From positions 1 to 60,359 of the forward strand of contig JAAUTN010000004.1 of NCBI GenBank assembly GCA_012031415.1: 60,359 bases of DNA, read 5' to 3'. This document shows positions 35,119 through 43,956 of this stretch, piece by piece (the stretch's first letter is position 1; each line of letters begins with the position of its first letter). The notes beneath the pieces are model-generated. The model was not told where the DNA came from. It made no database searches and saw only the letters and a list, made by a program, of their open reading frames with translations. This DNA is from Leptolyngbyaceae cyanobacterium SM1_4_3. Lineage in GTDB: Bacteria; Cyanobacteriota; Cyanobacteriia; Elainellales; Elainellaceae. The position numbers and the translations under genes are program-made.

Positions 35119-35361
35119 CTAAAAAGCTTGCTCAACCTCAGCAATCTCAGGGATGAATTCGCGGAGTCTGCGCTCAATGCCCATTTTCAGAGTCATTGTG
35201 GAGCTAGGGCAAGAACCGCAGGCTCCCTGGAGGCGCAGCCTTACGATTGGGCCATCTAACTCAACCAGTTCTACGTTGCCGCCATCAGAAATGAGGTAGG
35301 GGCGCAGTTCATCCAGCACCTTTTCTACATTTTCAGGCGTGAGTTCCATTGTTTGAGGCAT
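35119..35361 (-). CDS. nfu: NifU-like Fe-S scaffold (Nfu)
   Basis: 80 residues, the standard length of the stand-alone cyanobacterial/plastid NifU C-terminal domain. It carries the cluster-binding motif in [20 protein letters not shown] (C-x2-C) and the fold-defining [26 protein letters not shown]. It assembles and transfers a [4Fe-4S] or [2Fe-2S] cluster to client proteins such as photosystem I. The start MPQTMELTP follows an AGGTGAATT ribosome-binding region. Followed by a terminator hairpin, so it is probably a single-gene unit. Confidence 0.95.
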   Translation of the reverse strand: MPQTMELTPENVEKVLDELRPYLISDGGNVELVELDGPIVRLRLQGACGSCPSSTMTLKMGIERRLREFIPEIAEVEQAF

Positions 35362-35445
35362 AATTCACCTGGCGGAAATTCGCACTAAGGAAGTTCTCAT
35401 TAGCTCTATTGTATCAGACCGCAAAATTTAGCGGCTTTAACAAAG

Positions 35446-35650
35446 CAAGGGGCTTAAGCCCTCGTTACAGCATATCCCCTAGCTCTCATAACCTCGTCGC
35501 CAAGCTCCAGCTTGGCAATGCCATTGAGGAAGCTAGAGCTTCCTCGTTACTAGGCTCCGCCTGGTAATGCCAGTTGTGAGGCTCTGCCTCCCACGCTTTT
35601 TACGAGGCAGAGCCTCTTGAAAGCGTCCCCAGGTGAAACCTGGGGACGAG
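35446..35650. repeat. CTTAAG core fragment plus hairpin cluster
   Basis: 35446-35466 is a damaged core (CAAGGGGCTTAAGCCCTCGTT) with neither known end. 35480-35650 holds nested hairpins: GCCAAGCTCCAGCTTGGC, GAAGCTAGAGCTTC, AGGCTCCGCCT, GAGGCTCTGCCTC...GAGGCAGAGCCTC and CCCCAGG...CCTGGGG, the same type as 3706-3816 and 50390-50535. Confidence 0.7.
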
Positions 35651-35669
35651 TCGGGAGGAGAGAAATGCT

Positions 35670-36317
35670 CTAAACCGCAACGGGCTGAAGTAGCTTCACG
35701 TTAGAGAAGTTAAATTCGGCAACCGTCTGTTTGCCCTGCTCCTCCGCCTTGAGGACGCGACGAGTCAGGACATAATAATCCCCAACTTTCTCGTATTCGT
35801 CCTCATGCTCAGCGCTGCCTTTCTGCTCACCCGTTTGGGGGTCGTTGTAAACCGAGTCATAGCGGTGAGAGAGGTAGCCCGACTCGGTTTGGTGGCTGCT
35901 GGCGGTGTTAATCGTGACGACGATGCCATGAATGTGACGGTGAACCAGACAAACTTCGTTGTTGCGAACTTTGTAGCGATCGCCCTCTGCCTTTCCACCT
36001 ACTAAAATTTCGACTGCGCCTGTCTCATCGGTTTCACCCAACGAGAAGGTATTTTTGCCGTGCGTTTCCTCAAAGCTTCTGCGAATGCGGTGAATTGCCA
36101 CCTCGCGCAGTTGCCCCTCAATTGCCTGCTTTGCCTGTTCATCTGCCACGTCAATCACCTCAACGCTGAGGTTGCGGTTGACTTGGGCTTTGCCCTTGTA
36201 GACCTCGTTGCCTTGCTTTAGCTCAATATCGGCGGTGAAACCGGGAAAGTTTTTGTCCCAGGTATAGCGGTTTTCGTAGGCAGATTGAAACAATTCACGC
36301 GCTGTTTGTTCAGTCAT
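35670..36317 (-). CDS. DUF3386 family protein
   Basis: 215 residues of a family conserved in cyanobacteria and plastids, function unknown. Recognisable segments are the N-terminal ARELFQSAYENRYTWDKNFPGF, the YKGKAQVNRNLSVEV strand, a THGKNTFSLGETDETGAVEI stretch, VCLVHRHIHG, and EYEKVGDYYVLTRRVLK near the C-terminus. It has no signal or TM segment. Beta-rich, probably a soluble barrel. Starts with MTEQTARELF, preceded by a GGAG-like site (TAGGAGAGTTTT). Flanked by hairpin clusters on the downstream side. Confidence 0.85.
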   Translation of the reverse strand: MTEQTARELFQSAYENRYTWDKNFPGFTADIELKQGNEVYKGKAQVNRNLSVEVIDVADEQAKQAIEGQLREVAIHRIRRSFEETHGKNTFSLGETDETGAVEILVGGKAEGDRYKVRNNEVCLVHRHIHGIVVTINTASSHQTESGYLSHRYDSVYNDPQTGEQKGSAEHEDEYEKVGDYYVLTRRVLKAEEQGKQTVAEFNFSNVKLLQPVAV

Positions 36318-36450
36318 CTAAAACTCTCCTAGCATCAATCTCTAGTCTAGAATAGCTATTCTCAAGAGGGAGAGGTTTTGAGTTTCAGGTTTTGAACTTC
36401 CGTCTCGCTACAAAAGGGCGATCGCACTACAACGATAGGTTCATGCAGAG

Positions 36451-36744
36451 TCATGCAACTTGGGACTTCAAAGAAGATGGAACATCACTCTCAAAGTCTT
36501 GATCATACTGAGCGATCGCTTCTTGAAGAGTAGGGTGAAGGGAAGATCGCTGGTCAGGAGATTCCTCTATAAAGAGTTCTAAAAATTGGTTGTCTAGTGC
36601 TTTGATCTGTTTCTCGGTCAAAGGAAGATGGTAATAATCAACACTTTGTACGCAGAATTGCCCATCAGCTATGCGCTCAAAACAGCGACACCGGGCAGCT
36701 ATCGTATCGTCTACTCTTTTCCAAATATCGATTGCTTTGAACAT
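36451..36744 (-). CDS. Small conserved hypothetical protein
   Basis: 97 residues, not a family I can name. It has a basic N-terminal part with several Cys (RCRCFERIADGQFCVQ), a YYHLPLTEKQIKALDNQFLELF helix and an acidic C-terminal half (IEESPDQRS, AIAQYDQDFESD). The composition and helix-rich prediction look like a real protein, not a shadow. It lies directly downstream of the 21-bp tandem array at 36801-37054. Confidence 0.55.
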   Translation of the reverse strand: MFKAIDIWKRVDDTIAARCRCFERIADGQFCVQSVDYYHLPLTEKQIKALDNQFLELFIEESPDQRSSLHPTLQEAIAQYDQDFESDVPSSLKSQVA

Positions 36745-36800
36745 AACTAACTACGAGATAGGTTTCCATCGACCAGAGTTTCAATAAGGATACTCATCCT

Positions 36801-37054
36801 ACTTTTAAGTGTCATCGCCAGAGAGTTAAATACGACCGCCGAACCTTTGAGCATCACGATTGAATCTTTGAGCATCGTGGCTGAACCTTCGAGCATCGCG
36901 GCTAAACTTCTGAGCATCGTGGCTGAACCTCTGAGCATCGTGGCTGAACCTTTGGAGCATGACGATTGAACCTTCGAGCATCACGGTTGAACCTTTGAGC
37001 ATTGCAGCCGAATCTTCAGGTATTCCCAGTCGAAACGTTAAACATCACAGCCGA
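36801..37054. repeat. Tandem array of twelve 21-22 bp units
   Basis: Consecutive units such as ACCTTTGAGCATCACGATTGA, ATCTTTGAGCATCGTGGCTGA and ACCTCTGAGCATCGTGGCTGA, with two 22-mers. The outer units are diverged. The minus strand stays open for 63 codons as MLRGSATMLRSLAAMLEGSAT..., a heptad repeat, but there is no ribosome-binding site, so coding is unlikely. Confidence 0.85.
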
Positions 37055-37081
37055 AAAAGCCAATTCTGTCGCCAAAAAGTA

Positions 37082-37103
37082 GGGGCGAACGGCCGTTCGC
37101 CCC
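37082..37103. terminator. 22-bp perfect palindrome beside the codB stop
   Basis: GGGGCGAACGGCCGTTCGCCCC, 40 bp past the stop of the minus-strand permease gene. It may act as a terminator or is another dispersed palindrome. Confidence 0.5.
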
Positions 37104-37142
37104 CACATTACGGTTCACCCTCCATTTCCAAAGGGTTTATCC

Positions 37143-38459
37143 CTATCTAACAACCGTTGTACTGGTTGACTGAGGAATGATTTTGGTCAGAATCGGGTAC
37201 AGCACCGCAGCGATGACAATGCCGTTGACCGGAGCGATGCCGATGCCCGCTTTGCCAGTGAAGTAGGCGATCGCCGCTGCCACGACATAAGCCACAATTC
37301 CCGCCCAGTTAAATGCAGGCTGCGGTTCATCCAGCGAAGGAAACTGACCGCGACGATAGAGCCAGTAGTCTGCCATCACCACACCGCCCACTGGCGGAAT
37401 GAACGTTCCCAGCAGGATCAGGAAGTTGATAAACTGAGAGCTTTCGTAAATGCCGCCCCAGGCGAGTGCAAGGGCGATTGTGGCTCCAATTAACACAAAG
37501 AAGGTGCGTTTTTTGGTGCGAAACATATGGGAAAAGGCGATCGAAAAGGCATAGATTGTATTGTCTTGCGTACTCCACATATTCAGAAATAGCAGAATGA
37601 AACCAGCGACCAGCAACCCCTGTCTCGCCATCACCGAAACCATGTCAAAGTCTTGATAAACCAGCGCCGAAAAAGCGCCGCCAAAAATTACAAAGCCGTT
37701 AGCGATAAAGAAGGCCGCCAGCGTAGACAGCGTTGCCGTGCGAGGCGAGTCAGAAAAACGGCTCCAGTTGGTTGCTTGAGTGCCGCCTGAGATAAACGTG
37801 CCGACAATAATGGTGAGAGCCGCACCGATTCCTAACTCACCAGAAGGTTCGATTGCCTGCAATCCTTCGAGTCCTCCCACCTGATTAGCTGAGATCGTCA
37901 GGCTCCACAGCATCAAAATGATAATGGCAGGAACGGCAATGCGGCTATACCAATCCATTGCCCGATAGCCGATGTAGGCGGTGATGCAAAAGAAATAGGT
38001 GAAAAATAGAATAATCAGCCAGTTCCAGGATTCTGGTACACCAGCCAGTTGATTGAGCAAGGCGGCAATCAGTCCTGAACCCCAGGCATACCAACCGACT
38101 TGCGTAAAGCCCAGGAGAAAGTCAACCCAGCGAGAACCGACGCTGCCAAAGCTAAATCGCGCCATGAGGACTGTAGAAAGCCCGCTTTTAGAGGCAATGT
38201 AGGCGAGAGCAGCAGCATATCCGCCGAGAATCAGGTTGCCGACCACGAGCAAGCTAATCAGGTCGGGGAAAAATCGAAAGGCTGGACCGACTAACCCGCC
38301 AGCAAAAAAAGTGCCGGAGTAAAGGGTAAAGCCTAACAGCATGAAAGCCATTGAAAGAAAAGACTTGCGTGCGTCTAGCGGCACTGCTGACAAGGGATAA
38401 TCTTCTTCTGCCTGCGATCGATCGACCAATTGCGGCTCTTGTGAATCCGTCACACTCAT
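37143..38459 (-). CDS. codB: Cytosine/purine permease (NCS1 family)
   Basis: 438 residues with about 12 TM helices, the usual CodB length. It imports cytosine or related purines/pyrimidines across the inner membrane. Landmarks are GFTLYSGTFFAGGLVG in TM1, an ALAYIASKSGLSTVLMARFSFGSVGS segment, GWYAWGSG in TM3, NWSRFSDSPRTAT (intracellular loop), and IYAFSIAFSHMF and PPVGGVVMADYWLYRR near the C-terminus. The N-terminal tail (SVTDSQEPQLVDRSQAEEDYPLSAVPLDAR) is cytoplasmic. The gene is monocistronic. The 5' leader has an inverted repeat, but I do not recognise a riboswitch. Confidence 0.9.
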   Translation of the reverse strand: MSVTDSQEPQLVDRSQAEEDYPLSAVPLDARKSFLSMAFMLLGFTLYSGTFFAGGLVGPAFRFFPDLISLLVVGNLILGGYAAALAYIASKSGLSTVLMARFSFGSVGSRWVDFLLGFTQVGWYAWGSGLIAALLNQLAGVPESWNWLIILFFTYFFCITAYIGYRAMDWYSRIAVPAIIILMLWSLTISANQVGGLEGLQAIEPSGELGIGAALTIIVGTFISGGTQATNWSRFSDSPRTATLSTLAAFFIANGFVIFGGAFSALVYQDFDMVSVMARQGLLVAGFILLFLNMWSTQDNTIYAFSIAFSHMFRTKKRTFFVLIGATIALALAWGGIYESSQFINFLILLGTFIPPVGGVVMADYWLYRRGQFPSLDEPQPAFNWAGIVAYVVAAAIAYFTGKAGIGIAPVNGIVIAAVLYPILTKIIPQSTSTTVVR

Positions 38460-38557
38460 AGCTGATACGCCCCTTTATGAGAATTTCATATCTTTTTAGA
38501 TGGGGCATATTCTCAGGCTTCTGAGGGAACGTGAACGGTATCGTAGATCACCAGATG

Positions 38558-39157
38558 CTATGAAGCCCCTTGAATATCGATTTGTCGTGGAAAAACTTTG
38601 GTGAGGTGAAGCTGCCGATCGGGGAAATAGGGGAGGGCGATCGCCTCTTCCACTAACACAATCCGCTTCATCCGATAGCCAAACTCACCTGTGGGCTTTT
38701 GATAAGGTTCACTGTAGGCTTCCAGGCAGTTTTCAGGCAGGTTAAGTATCCAGTAATTAGAAATTTCAGATTCAGCGTAAAGCGGTAACTTTGTCTCCTG
38801 GTCATAACTTAATGATGAGTCTGAGATTTCAATAACTAGAAATACATCGGCTGCACCTGGATGAGCAGACAGATACTCATCTTCCCGGTTTTGGACAATT
38901 GAAAAATCAGGCTCTGGCTCACTATCATCAAGTAAAACGATTGGTGACTGACAGCGCAAAATCGCTTGTTCACCCAAAAGTTTAAGCAACTCTCGCAACA
39001 GCCGAGTTATACAGACTTCATGGGCTGTTCCTTTTGCCGCCATCTGAATAATTTGTCCCCGGATCAGTTCAATTCGCTCGTCTTCTTGAAAAAAGCTCAA
39101 CTCTGTTAAGCGGTGATATTCGGCCAGGGTAAAGCGCTTGGGAGTGGCGATCGCCAT
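38558..39157 (-). CDS. Uma2 family endonuclease-like protein
   Basis: 199 residues. Core landmarks are ERIELIRGQIIQMAAKG near 27, the SPIVLLDDSEPEPDFSIVQNRED strand near 88, DVFLVIEISDSSLSYDQETKLPLYAESEISNYWILNL near 103, and the basic VYRMK-like ending. This is the classical subgroup with EPEPD and the catalytic E-x-S-DSSL-x-YD-x3-K string. No ribosome-binding site is obvious. It lies next to a decayed recombination-type nuclease fragment on the opposite strand. Confidence 0.85.
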   Translation of the reverse strand: MAIATPKRFTLAEYHRLTELSFFQEDERIELIRGQIIQMAAKGTAHEVCITRLLRELLKLLGEQAILRCQSPIVLLDDSEPEPDFSIVQNREDEYLSAHPGAADVFLVIEISDSSLSYDQETKLPLYAESEISNYWILNLPENCLEAYSEPYQKPTGEFGYRMKRIVLVEEAIALPYFPDRQLHLTKVFPRQIDIQGAS

Positions 39158-39213
39158 AAAACCACCTGTCGAAACTGCTCAGATCATACCTCTGCCAGAG
39201 TCCCTACACACTT

Positions 39214-39625
39214 TTGCGTCTGTGGAGAATTGTACGGGTGCAGCTTGCCGATGGGATACTCTCTTTCCCCCATTGCCTCCAGACCGAGCAATTCCTGTTG
39301 GTACAGGTTGCTCAGCGTGTTGAGCAAATTTTGGACCCTATCGTGCAAGCAAGTTTGACTGCTGCTTCAGCAATCTTAGCTGGGTTAAGAGTGGACAAAG
39401 AGGTAATCTATAAACTGCTGCGGAGGGACATCATGAAAGAATCTATTATTTACCGCGAAATTCAGCAGGAAGCAGAGGCACGAGGAGAGGCAAAAACAGC
39501 GGGAAATTGCTCTTAACCTCTTACGAGAAGGTCTACCCGTTGAAACTGTTGCTCGTGGAACAGGCTTATCGATCGAGCAGGTACAGCAACTTCAACAGCA
39601 AGTAGAAGAGTCTCCAGCAAACTAA
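39214..39625 (+). pseudogene. C-terminal fragment of an Rpn-type (recombination-promoting nuclease) protein
   Basis: Only the C-terminal helical part is present: VAQRVEQILDPIVQASLTAASAILAGLRVDKEVIYKLLRRDIMKES, then a shift at 39492-39496 (five A where four keep the frame) and REIALNLLREGLPVETVARGTGLSIEQVQQL. This tail, with its 'GLSIEQVQQL' ending, is typical of cyanobacterial Rpn/PD-(D/E)XK family proteins. The N-terminal nuclease domain is missing, so this is a decayed remnant and not just a frameshift. Confidence 0.7.
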
Positions 39626-40743
39626 CTTGAGCCATTTTCATCGCGATCGCCAAACGGCAATAGGACAATTTGTTGCCCTCTATCAACAAATCCGTAAACA
39701 GGAGCAGGGGATGGCTCGCCCATATTGAGGGTAGCCCAAAGCTGCTGATAGTTTTGTAGCGACACCCGAACTATCCGAAAACTTACCTCGCCAGTCTGAG
39801 CAATCCTTGATGCTTGCTCCTGAGTGAGGGGTTGGATCTGCACCTCAGGGTAAAGAAACTTAGAGGCACCTACAGATGGTGCGGGAGTTGACTCCATTGG
39901 AGCATTCGTTGTCGAGTTTTCCTGAAAAACTTCCAGCAATGGTGTAACTGAAGCGCGTTCCGCTTCGATGCGCTCTGGCACACTGACTTGAGATCCGGGA
40001 ACAAAAGGACTCAGCGCGATCGCCTCATTAAACTCCAGGGAACCGGATATTACCGGAGTAGAGGCAGAAGGCATTTCCGCCTGCTCTGTTGCAGGCGACT
40101 GGATAGAGGTCGCTCCGTCGGGTAATTCAGTAAGGGCAGGCTGAAGCTGGGACAGATTTGCCAGCGGGACTGAATTGGGCAAATTTGCAAAACCAGAGTC
40201 CGCTGTCGCAACAGAGTTTGTCTGTCCCAGAGCAGAACGGTTTGCTTGGGCAATCGCCACCTGCGGTCCGAGACTTAATAACGGTGAACGATACGAACGC
40301 TGCTGCAACTGTTCTGCCAGCAAGTCTCTGAACGGTGTTAGAGTCGCCTGCACTTCGACCGAATCTATCCGTTCTGGCAAAGTGGGAGTGAGAGAGGCGA
40401 TCGCCGCTGGGGAGGAAGCCGTAGGCGAAGCTGCTTGAAATGGGCGATCGCTCAGAATATCAGGTTGAGGAAACTCTGCATACTCTGGTGGGTGAAGCTG
40501 ACTATTGGCCTGGTTGGTCAAAGCAGACCCAATTACCAGGGTAGCCGCGACGCTGCCTGCCCCCATCAACCCTGTACGGAGCCAGGGAGAGGTTCGCAAA
40601 AACTTCCGAACCGAGTCAACATTGCGATGGGTTGAGCCATACAGCAGGGATTCTGACTGGTCTGCTCCTACAAATCTTGAATAATGCGCTTCAAAGGATT
40701 CAGACGACGGTTCGTATGCTTCAAAAGAAGTCAGTTCAGCCAT
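39622..40743 (-). CDS. Single-pass membrane protein with long Ser/Pro/Ala-rich periplasmic domain
   Basis: 373 residues from ATG 40743 (MAELTSFEAYE); the longer frame to 40755 needs a TTG. N-terminal cytoplasmic ~55 residues, a TM helix (LRTGLMGAGSVAATLVIGSALT, about 54-75), then a low-complexity linker rich in Pro, Ser, Thr, Ala and Gln, ending in a small folded-looking domain (KFLYPEVQIQPLTQEQASRIAQTGEVSFRIVRVSLQNYQQLW...GFVDRGQQIVLLPFGDRDENGSS). I do not recognise it. The architecture suggests a cell-envelope or division-associated factor in cyanobacteria, but there is no direct evidence. Its 3' end overlaps the Rpn fragment on the other strand by 4 bp. Confidence 0.6.
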   Translation of the reverse strand: MAELTSFEAYEPSSESFEAHYSRFVGADQSESLLYGSTHRNVDSVRKFLRTSPWLRTGLMGAGSVAATLVIGSALTNQANSQLHPPEYAEFPQPDILSDRPFQAASPTASSPAAIASLTPTLPERIDSVEVQATLTPFRDLLAEQLQQRSYRSPLLSLGPQVAIAQANRSALGQTNSVATADSGFANLPNSVPLANLSQLQPALTELPDGATSIQSPATEQAEMPSASTPVISGSLEFNEAIALSPFVPGSQVSVPERIEAERASVTPLLEVFQENSTTNAPMESTPAPSVGASKFLYPEVQIQPLTQEQASRIAQTGEVSFRIVRVSLQNYQQLWATLNMGEPSPAPVYGFVDRGQQIVLLPFGDRDENGSS

Positions 40744-40755
40744 AGTACTTAGCAA

Positions 40756-41022
40756 AGATAGAGAGAGTTGCGTCTTGAAGTTTCCTGACCAATCCCTTGT
40801 TTTAACAGTTCCCTTGTCTTAACAACACCCATCTTCAAACAGGGTTGATTCTATTTACCACTGGATGTTAGCTGTGTAGCAAATGACATCTAACCTGCTA
40901 CTAGATAACTGCTGCAATGAATGTTTAATAAACACCTTCTCTATCTAATACAACCTGCACCGTCCGAAACAGGATTTGTACTTGAAGCCAGATTGACCAT
41001 TTTTCGATGTAAGTTACCTGAG
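40756..41022. other. Intergenic stretch upstream of the membrane-protein gene
   Basis: AT-rich leader of the minus-strand gene, with no repeat or RNA feature that I can identify until the element at 41023. Confidence 0.4.
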
Positions 41023-41213
41023 AGCTTGCACCAGACTGGTCTGTTAACCAACGCCCCGCCCTAGAATTAATTCTGGGCTAATCGCTCAAGTCAGTTGAAA
41101 CTGACTCAACCGCCTACTAAAAGTTCGTTCCAACTCGTTTTAAAGAGTTTTAGCTTTGAGCCTGAGATTGATCTCAAGGCTCTAGTGCAATGCCTTTGCC
41201 GTTGGTGCAAGAT
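41023..41213. mobile_element. 191-bp MITE-like element, sister of 6222-6413
   Basis: Ends AGCTTGCACCA ... TGGTGCAAGAT; interior hairpins match the first copy. A stem changes by paired substitution: CTGGAAT...ATTCCGG in copy 1 is CTAGAAT...ATTCTGG here. Flanks show no clear target duplication (CTGAG versus TTTAG), so this copy is older. It lies 70 bp before the XRE gene. Confidence 0.75.
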
Positions 41214-41282
41214 TTTAGTTACAGCAGTTTTCACCTGCATAAGACCCAAATCCTTTAGCTCAATTACCAAAACAGAAGTTCT

Positions 41283-42146
41283 ATGGTTCAGCATTTAACC
41301 CGTGCTAATCCTGAGCAAAAACACTCGTTTGGGATATTTCTGAAGCAGTGGCGCAACCAGCGTGGCTTTAGTCAGCTTGATTTAGCCGTTAGTAGCCAGG
41401 TTTCTCAACGCCACATCAGTTTCCTTGAATCGGGACGGGCTAAACCTAGCCGAGAAATGGTGCTGCAACTGGCAACCGTTCTAGAAGTTCCGCTCAGGCA
41501 ACAAAATCTGATGCTGACGGCGGCGGGGTTTGCGCCGATTCACACTGAGATGGATTTAGCGGCTCCTGAAATGGCTTCGGTGCGTAAAGCGATCGATTTC
41601 ATGCTGCGGCAGCAAGAACCGTATCCTGCGCTTGTAGTCGATCGCTACTGGAATTTGATTTTAGCCAACGATGCGGCTACTCGCCTGCTGACAACCTTCA
41701 TTCAACCGGATCAGTTGCAAGACCGCTTTTGCCGCGACGGAAAAATTAATTTAATGCGGGCTGTCTTTCACCCGCTAGGGTTACGCCCATTCATTGTCAA
41801 CTGGGAGGGGTTTTCGGCACATCTACTGCAACGGGTGCATCGTGAAGCGATTAGCGCAAAGCGCAACTCCGAAGGCACCGCAGAAGATGAACACGAACAA
41901 TCTACCCTGCTGCTGCATGAACTGATGAGTTATCCAGGTGTTTCTGAAATCTGGCACACCGCAAATCAAACTACACAAAATGCTTTACTCCTTACCATTC
42001 ATCTCAGGCGGGATGAGCTAGAGTTGCAGTTTTTCTCAACGCTCGCCACTCTAGGTACGCCCTACGACATCACGCTTCAGGAACTGCGGATCGAATGTTT
42101 GTTTCCGGCAGACGAGAGGACCGATCGCACCTGGAAACAGAAATAA
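41283..42146 (+). CDS. XRE family regulator with MmyB-like ligand domain
   Basis: 287 residues. N-terminal HTH (about 15-70) with LKQWRNQRGFSQLDLAVSSQVSQRHISFLESGRAKPSREMVLQLA. The C-terminal half is the PAS-like 'MmyB/MLTR ligand-binding' domain with YPALVVDRYWNLILANDAATRLL, HPLGLRPFIVNWEGFSAHLLQRVHREA and the LHLRR...LATLGTPYDITLQELRIECLFPAD ending that is diagnostic of the family. Members repress or activate oxidoreductase genes in response to unknown small molecules. It may act on its own leader; the neighbouring element at 41023 may be part of that promoter region. Confidence 0.9.
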   Translation: MVQHLTRANPEQKHSFGIFLKQWRNQRGFSQLDLAVSSQVSQRHISFLESGRAKPSREMVLQLATVLEVPLRQQNLMLTAAGFAPIHTEMDLAAPEMASVRKAIDFMLRQQEPYPALVVDRYWNLILANDAATRLLTTFIQPDQLQDRFCRDGKINLMRAVFHPLGLRPFIVNWEGFSAHLLQRVHREAISAKRNSEGTAEDEHEQSTLLLHELMSYPGVSEIWHTANQTTQNALLLTIHLRRDELELQFFSTLATLGTPYDITLQELRIECLFPADERTDRTWKQK

Positions 42147-42289
42147 AAGAACTTGGTAGAACGCCAAAATTTTTGACAATATAGATTCTATATATGCAGT
42201 CCTAGATCAGTTGTAAGATGAGCGAGTTGTAAAAGGCTCACCTCATTTAGGATTGCTATAGATTTCATTACACCTCCTGGAACTGCAAT

Positions 42290-42796
42290 ATGAACGACCT
42301 GAAATCTGTCAAAAAAGCTGCATCTACAGTGTCAAACGCTCGTCATGCCAGAGCTTTAGTTGACAGGTTGAGGGGCAAAGTGACCAACTTTGCGGTGCTA
42401 GACACGCAGGGCGGGTTAATTGGTGAAGTCAAAGATTTAGTGCTAGAGGCAACCGGGGCAGAAGGAAATTTTAATCTGGCGGTCATTCACCCTACCGCTA
42501 CGGGAAATCGCACGCTGTTAATTAATAGTGCCTCGTTGCAAAAGATTGACATTCCAAATCGCACCTTCTTTACCAAGCTAAGTGAGGCAGAAGTGGCGCA
42601 TCTGCCTGAGCATCAACTGCCTGACACCTCAGAGAGCCGTGAGCTAGCAGAATTGTCCTCTGCTGAAACGCCGCAAGAGCTAAGTCTGGTCGGTGGCTCC
42701 GAGCCAGCGGTGGAAACGTCTGTTGAGGGATTGTCTGACGAATTTGACCCCTTTCCGCCCGAAAGCCTTCAAGGAGCTTTGGAAGCACCCCAGTGA
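42290..42796 (+). CDS. PRC-barrel-like domain protein
   Basis: 168 residues. The N-terminal half reads KVTNFAVLDTQGGLIGEVKDLVLEATGAEGNFNLAVIHP and SASLQKIDIPNRTFFTKLSEAEV, matching the PRC-barrel layout of three or four strands. The second half is acidic and disordered (PDTSESRELAELSSAETPQELSLVGG). It overlaps the next gene by 4 bp (its TGA lies in the GTG ACT start), so the two are translationally coupled. PRC-barrel and DUF2382 genes often act together in stress responses. Confidence 0.75.
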   Translation: MNDLKSVKKAASTVSNARHARALVDRLRGKVTNFAVLDTQGGLIGEVKDLVLEATGAEGNFNLAVIHPTATGNRTLLINSASLQKIDIPNRTFFTKLSEAEVAHLPEHQLPDTSESRELAELSSAETPQELSLVGGSEPAVETSVEGLSDEFDPFPPESLQGALEAPQ

Positions 42797-43391
42797 CTGA
42801 TGCTCCGCTGGATGCGGGTCTGTCTGCGGCTGAGCCAGAGCAGGTGATTGAAGAAGTCGTGCGAACCCTCGAAGAGAAGCTAATCCTCAATCGCAGCAAG
42901 CGTAAAGCGGGCGAGGTGATTGTGCGGAAAGAAGTTGAAACGCGCATGGTTGAGGTTCCGGTTCGCTATGAAAAGCTGATCGTGGAGCAGATTGGCGCAG
43001 AGACACGACAGCTTGCATCGATTGACTTGGGCAAAGGAGAGGTGGTTGGGGTTGAGTTTGCTGACGCTTCGGACTCGACCTATTTACCCAGAGTTAAGGG
43101 CGAGTTTGCAACTCTGGCGGTCGCTAGCCATGTTTTAGATATGATTGCCAAAACTTTGCACCACCGCTGTAAGCAGGTCAATGTTGAGGTTTTATTAGGG
43201 GGTTGGGAGGTGCAAAGAACCTATCATGAATTTCCCAGTCCGCGTCTGGCTGGACAGGTGTTGGAGCGATCGCCCAAACGCTACAGCACCGCTGCACCCA
43301 GGTCAAAGTTGAGCTTTTAGTCGAAAACTCCCAGATCCAGCGCACCTATCAGGAATGGTTCGAGCAGTTCCAGGCACAGAATCCATCTTAA
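42793..43391 (+). pseudogene. DUF2382 (YsnF/AvaK-like) stress protein, frameshifted
   Basis: Starts at GTG 42793. The DUF2382 core is EEKLILNRSKRKAGEVIVRKEVETRMVEVPVRYEKLIVEQIG near 40-80. Then two related segments are expected: VLDMIAKTLHHRCKQVNVEVLLGGWEVQRTYHEF and, in another frame, AIAQTLQHRCTQVKVELLVENSQIQRTYQEWFEQF ending at 43391. The join needs one extra G at 43266 (VLEAIAQTLQHR). As read the protein stops at 43320. YsnF-type proteins are stress-induced and of unknown mechanism. Confidence 0.8.
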
Positions 43392-43468
43392 ACGCGGGTG
43401 CATCTCTCCAAGAGCAGGCAAGCAGTTAGGGGTATTGCTTAATTGCGAGGATTCCCAGATGTGCAAGG

Positions 43469-43903
43469 ATGGAGAAAGTGCTGCGTTTGATTTCTACCAT
43501 GTCTTCAGTCGATCCGGTTTTAGCTCCCCTCTTGCAACGGTTGCGCCAGTTGCGGACTGCACTCATTCGCCTGCATAAGGCTTTGCTTGATTCTGAACGG
43601 ATTGTCTATGAGCAGTTTCATGGCCGCATTCAGACCAATGGCGAATTTTTTCGCCTGGTCATTGGGCATGAATGGTTTAGCTGGCTGCGCCCCATTTCTC
43701 AGTTTATTGCTCATTTAGATGAGACCCTGAGTGCTAAAGAGCCAGTTACGTTAGACCAGGCCAATCAGCTTTTAGAGCAGGCGCGATCGCTGATTCAGCC
43801 TGCATCAGAAAATACCTTACAGAAGCGCTACCATCATGCCATTCAGCGCGACCCAAACATCGCCCTGATGCACGCCGAAGTTGCAAATTTGCTGGTTGCC
43901 TGA
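43469..43903 (+). CDS. Small conserved all-helical protein
   Basis: 144 residues (or 134 from ATG 43499). It has a charged helical N-terminus, LRQLRTALIRLHKALLDSERIVYEQFHGRIQTNGEFFRLVIGHEWFSWLRPISQFIAHLDE, and a second helix bundle ending HAEVANLLVA. This is a widespread but unnamed bacterial family, with the WFSWLRPIS box as its best landmark. It has no signal or TM segment. Function unknown. Same direction as the DUF2382 gene, 78 bp apart. Confidence 0.65.
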   Translation: MEKVLRLISTMSSVDPVLAPLLQRLRQLRTALIRLHKALLDSERIVYEQFHGRIQTNGEFFRLVIGHEWFSWLRPISQFIAHLDETLSAKEPVTLDQANQLLEQARSLIQPASENTLQKRYHHAIQRDPNIALMHAEVANLLVA

Positions 43904-43956
43904 CCCATCGAGTCGTTTAAGGAAAAAGGTTTAGTGGGAGTTTAAACTGCTTCAAG

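Noticed and set aside
36747-36938. Heptad-repeat ORF (MLRGSATMLRSLAAML...) on the minus strand
   Set aside because: It is a by-product of the 21-bp repeat length: three codon frames follow the repeat. There is no ribosome-binding site and it stops inside the array.
38460-38557. Riboswitch upstream of codB
   Set aside because: The leader has a CTGAGAAT string that recalls TPP, and an inverted repeat, but lacks the other conserved TPP and purine-riboswitch segments.
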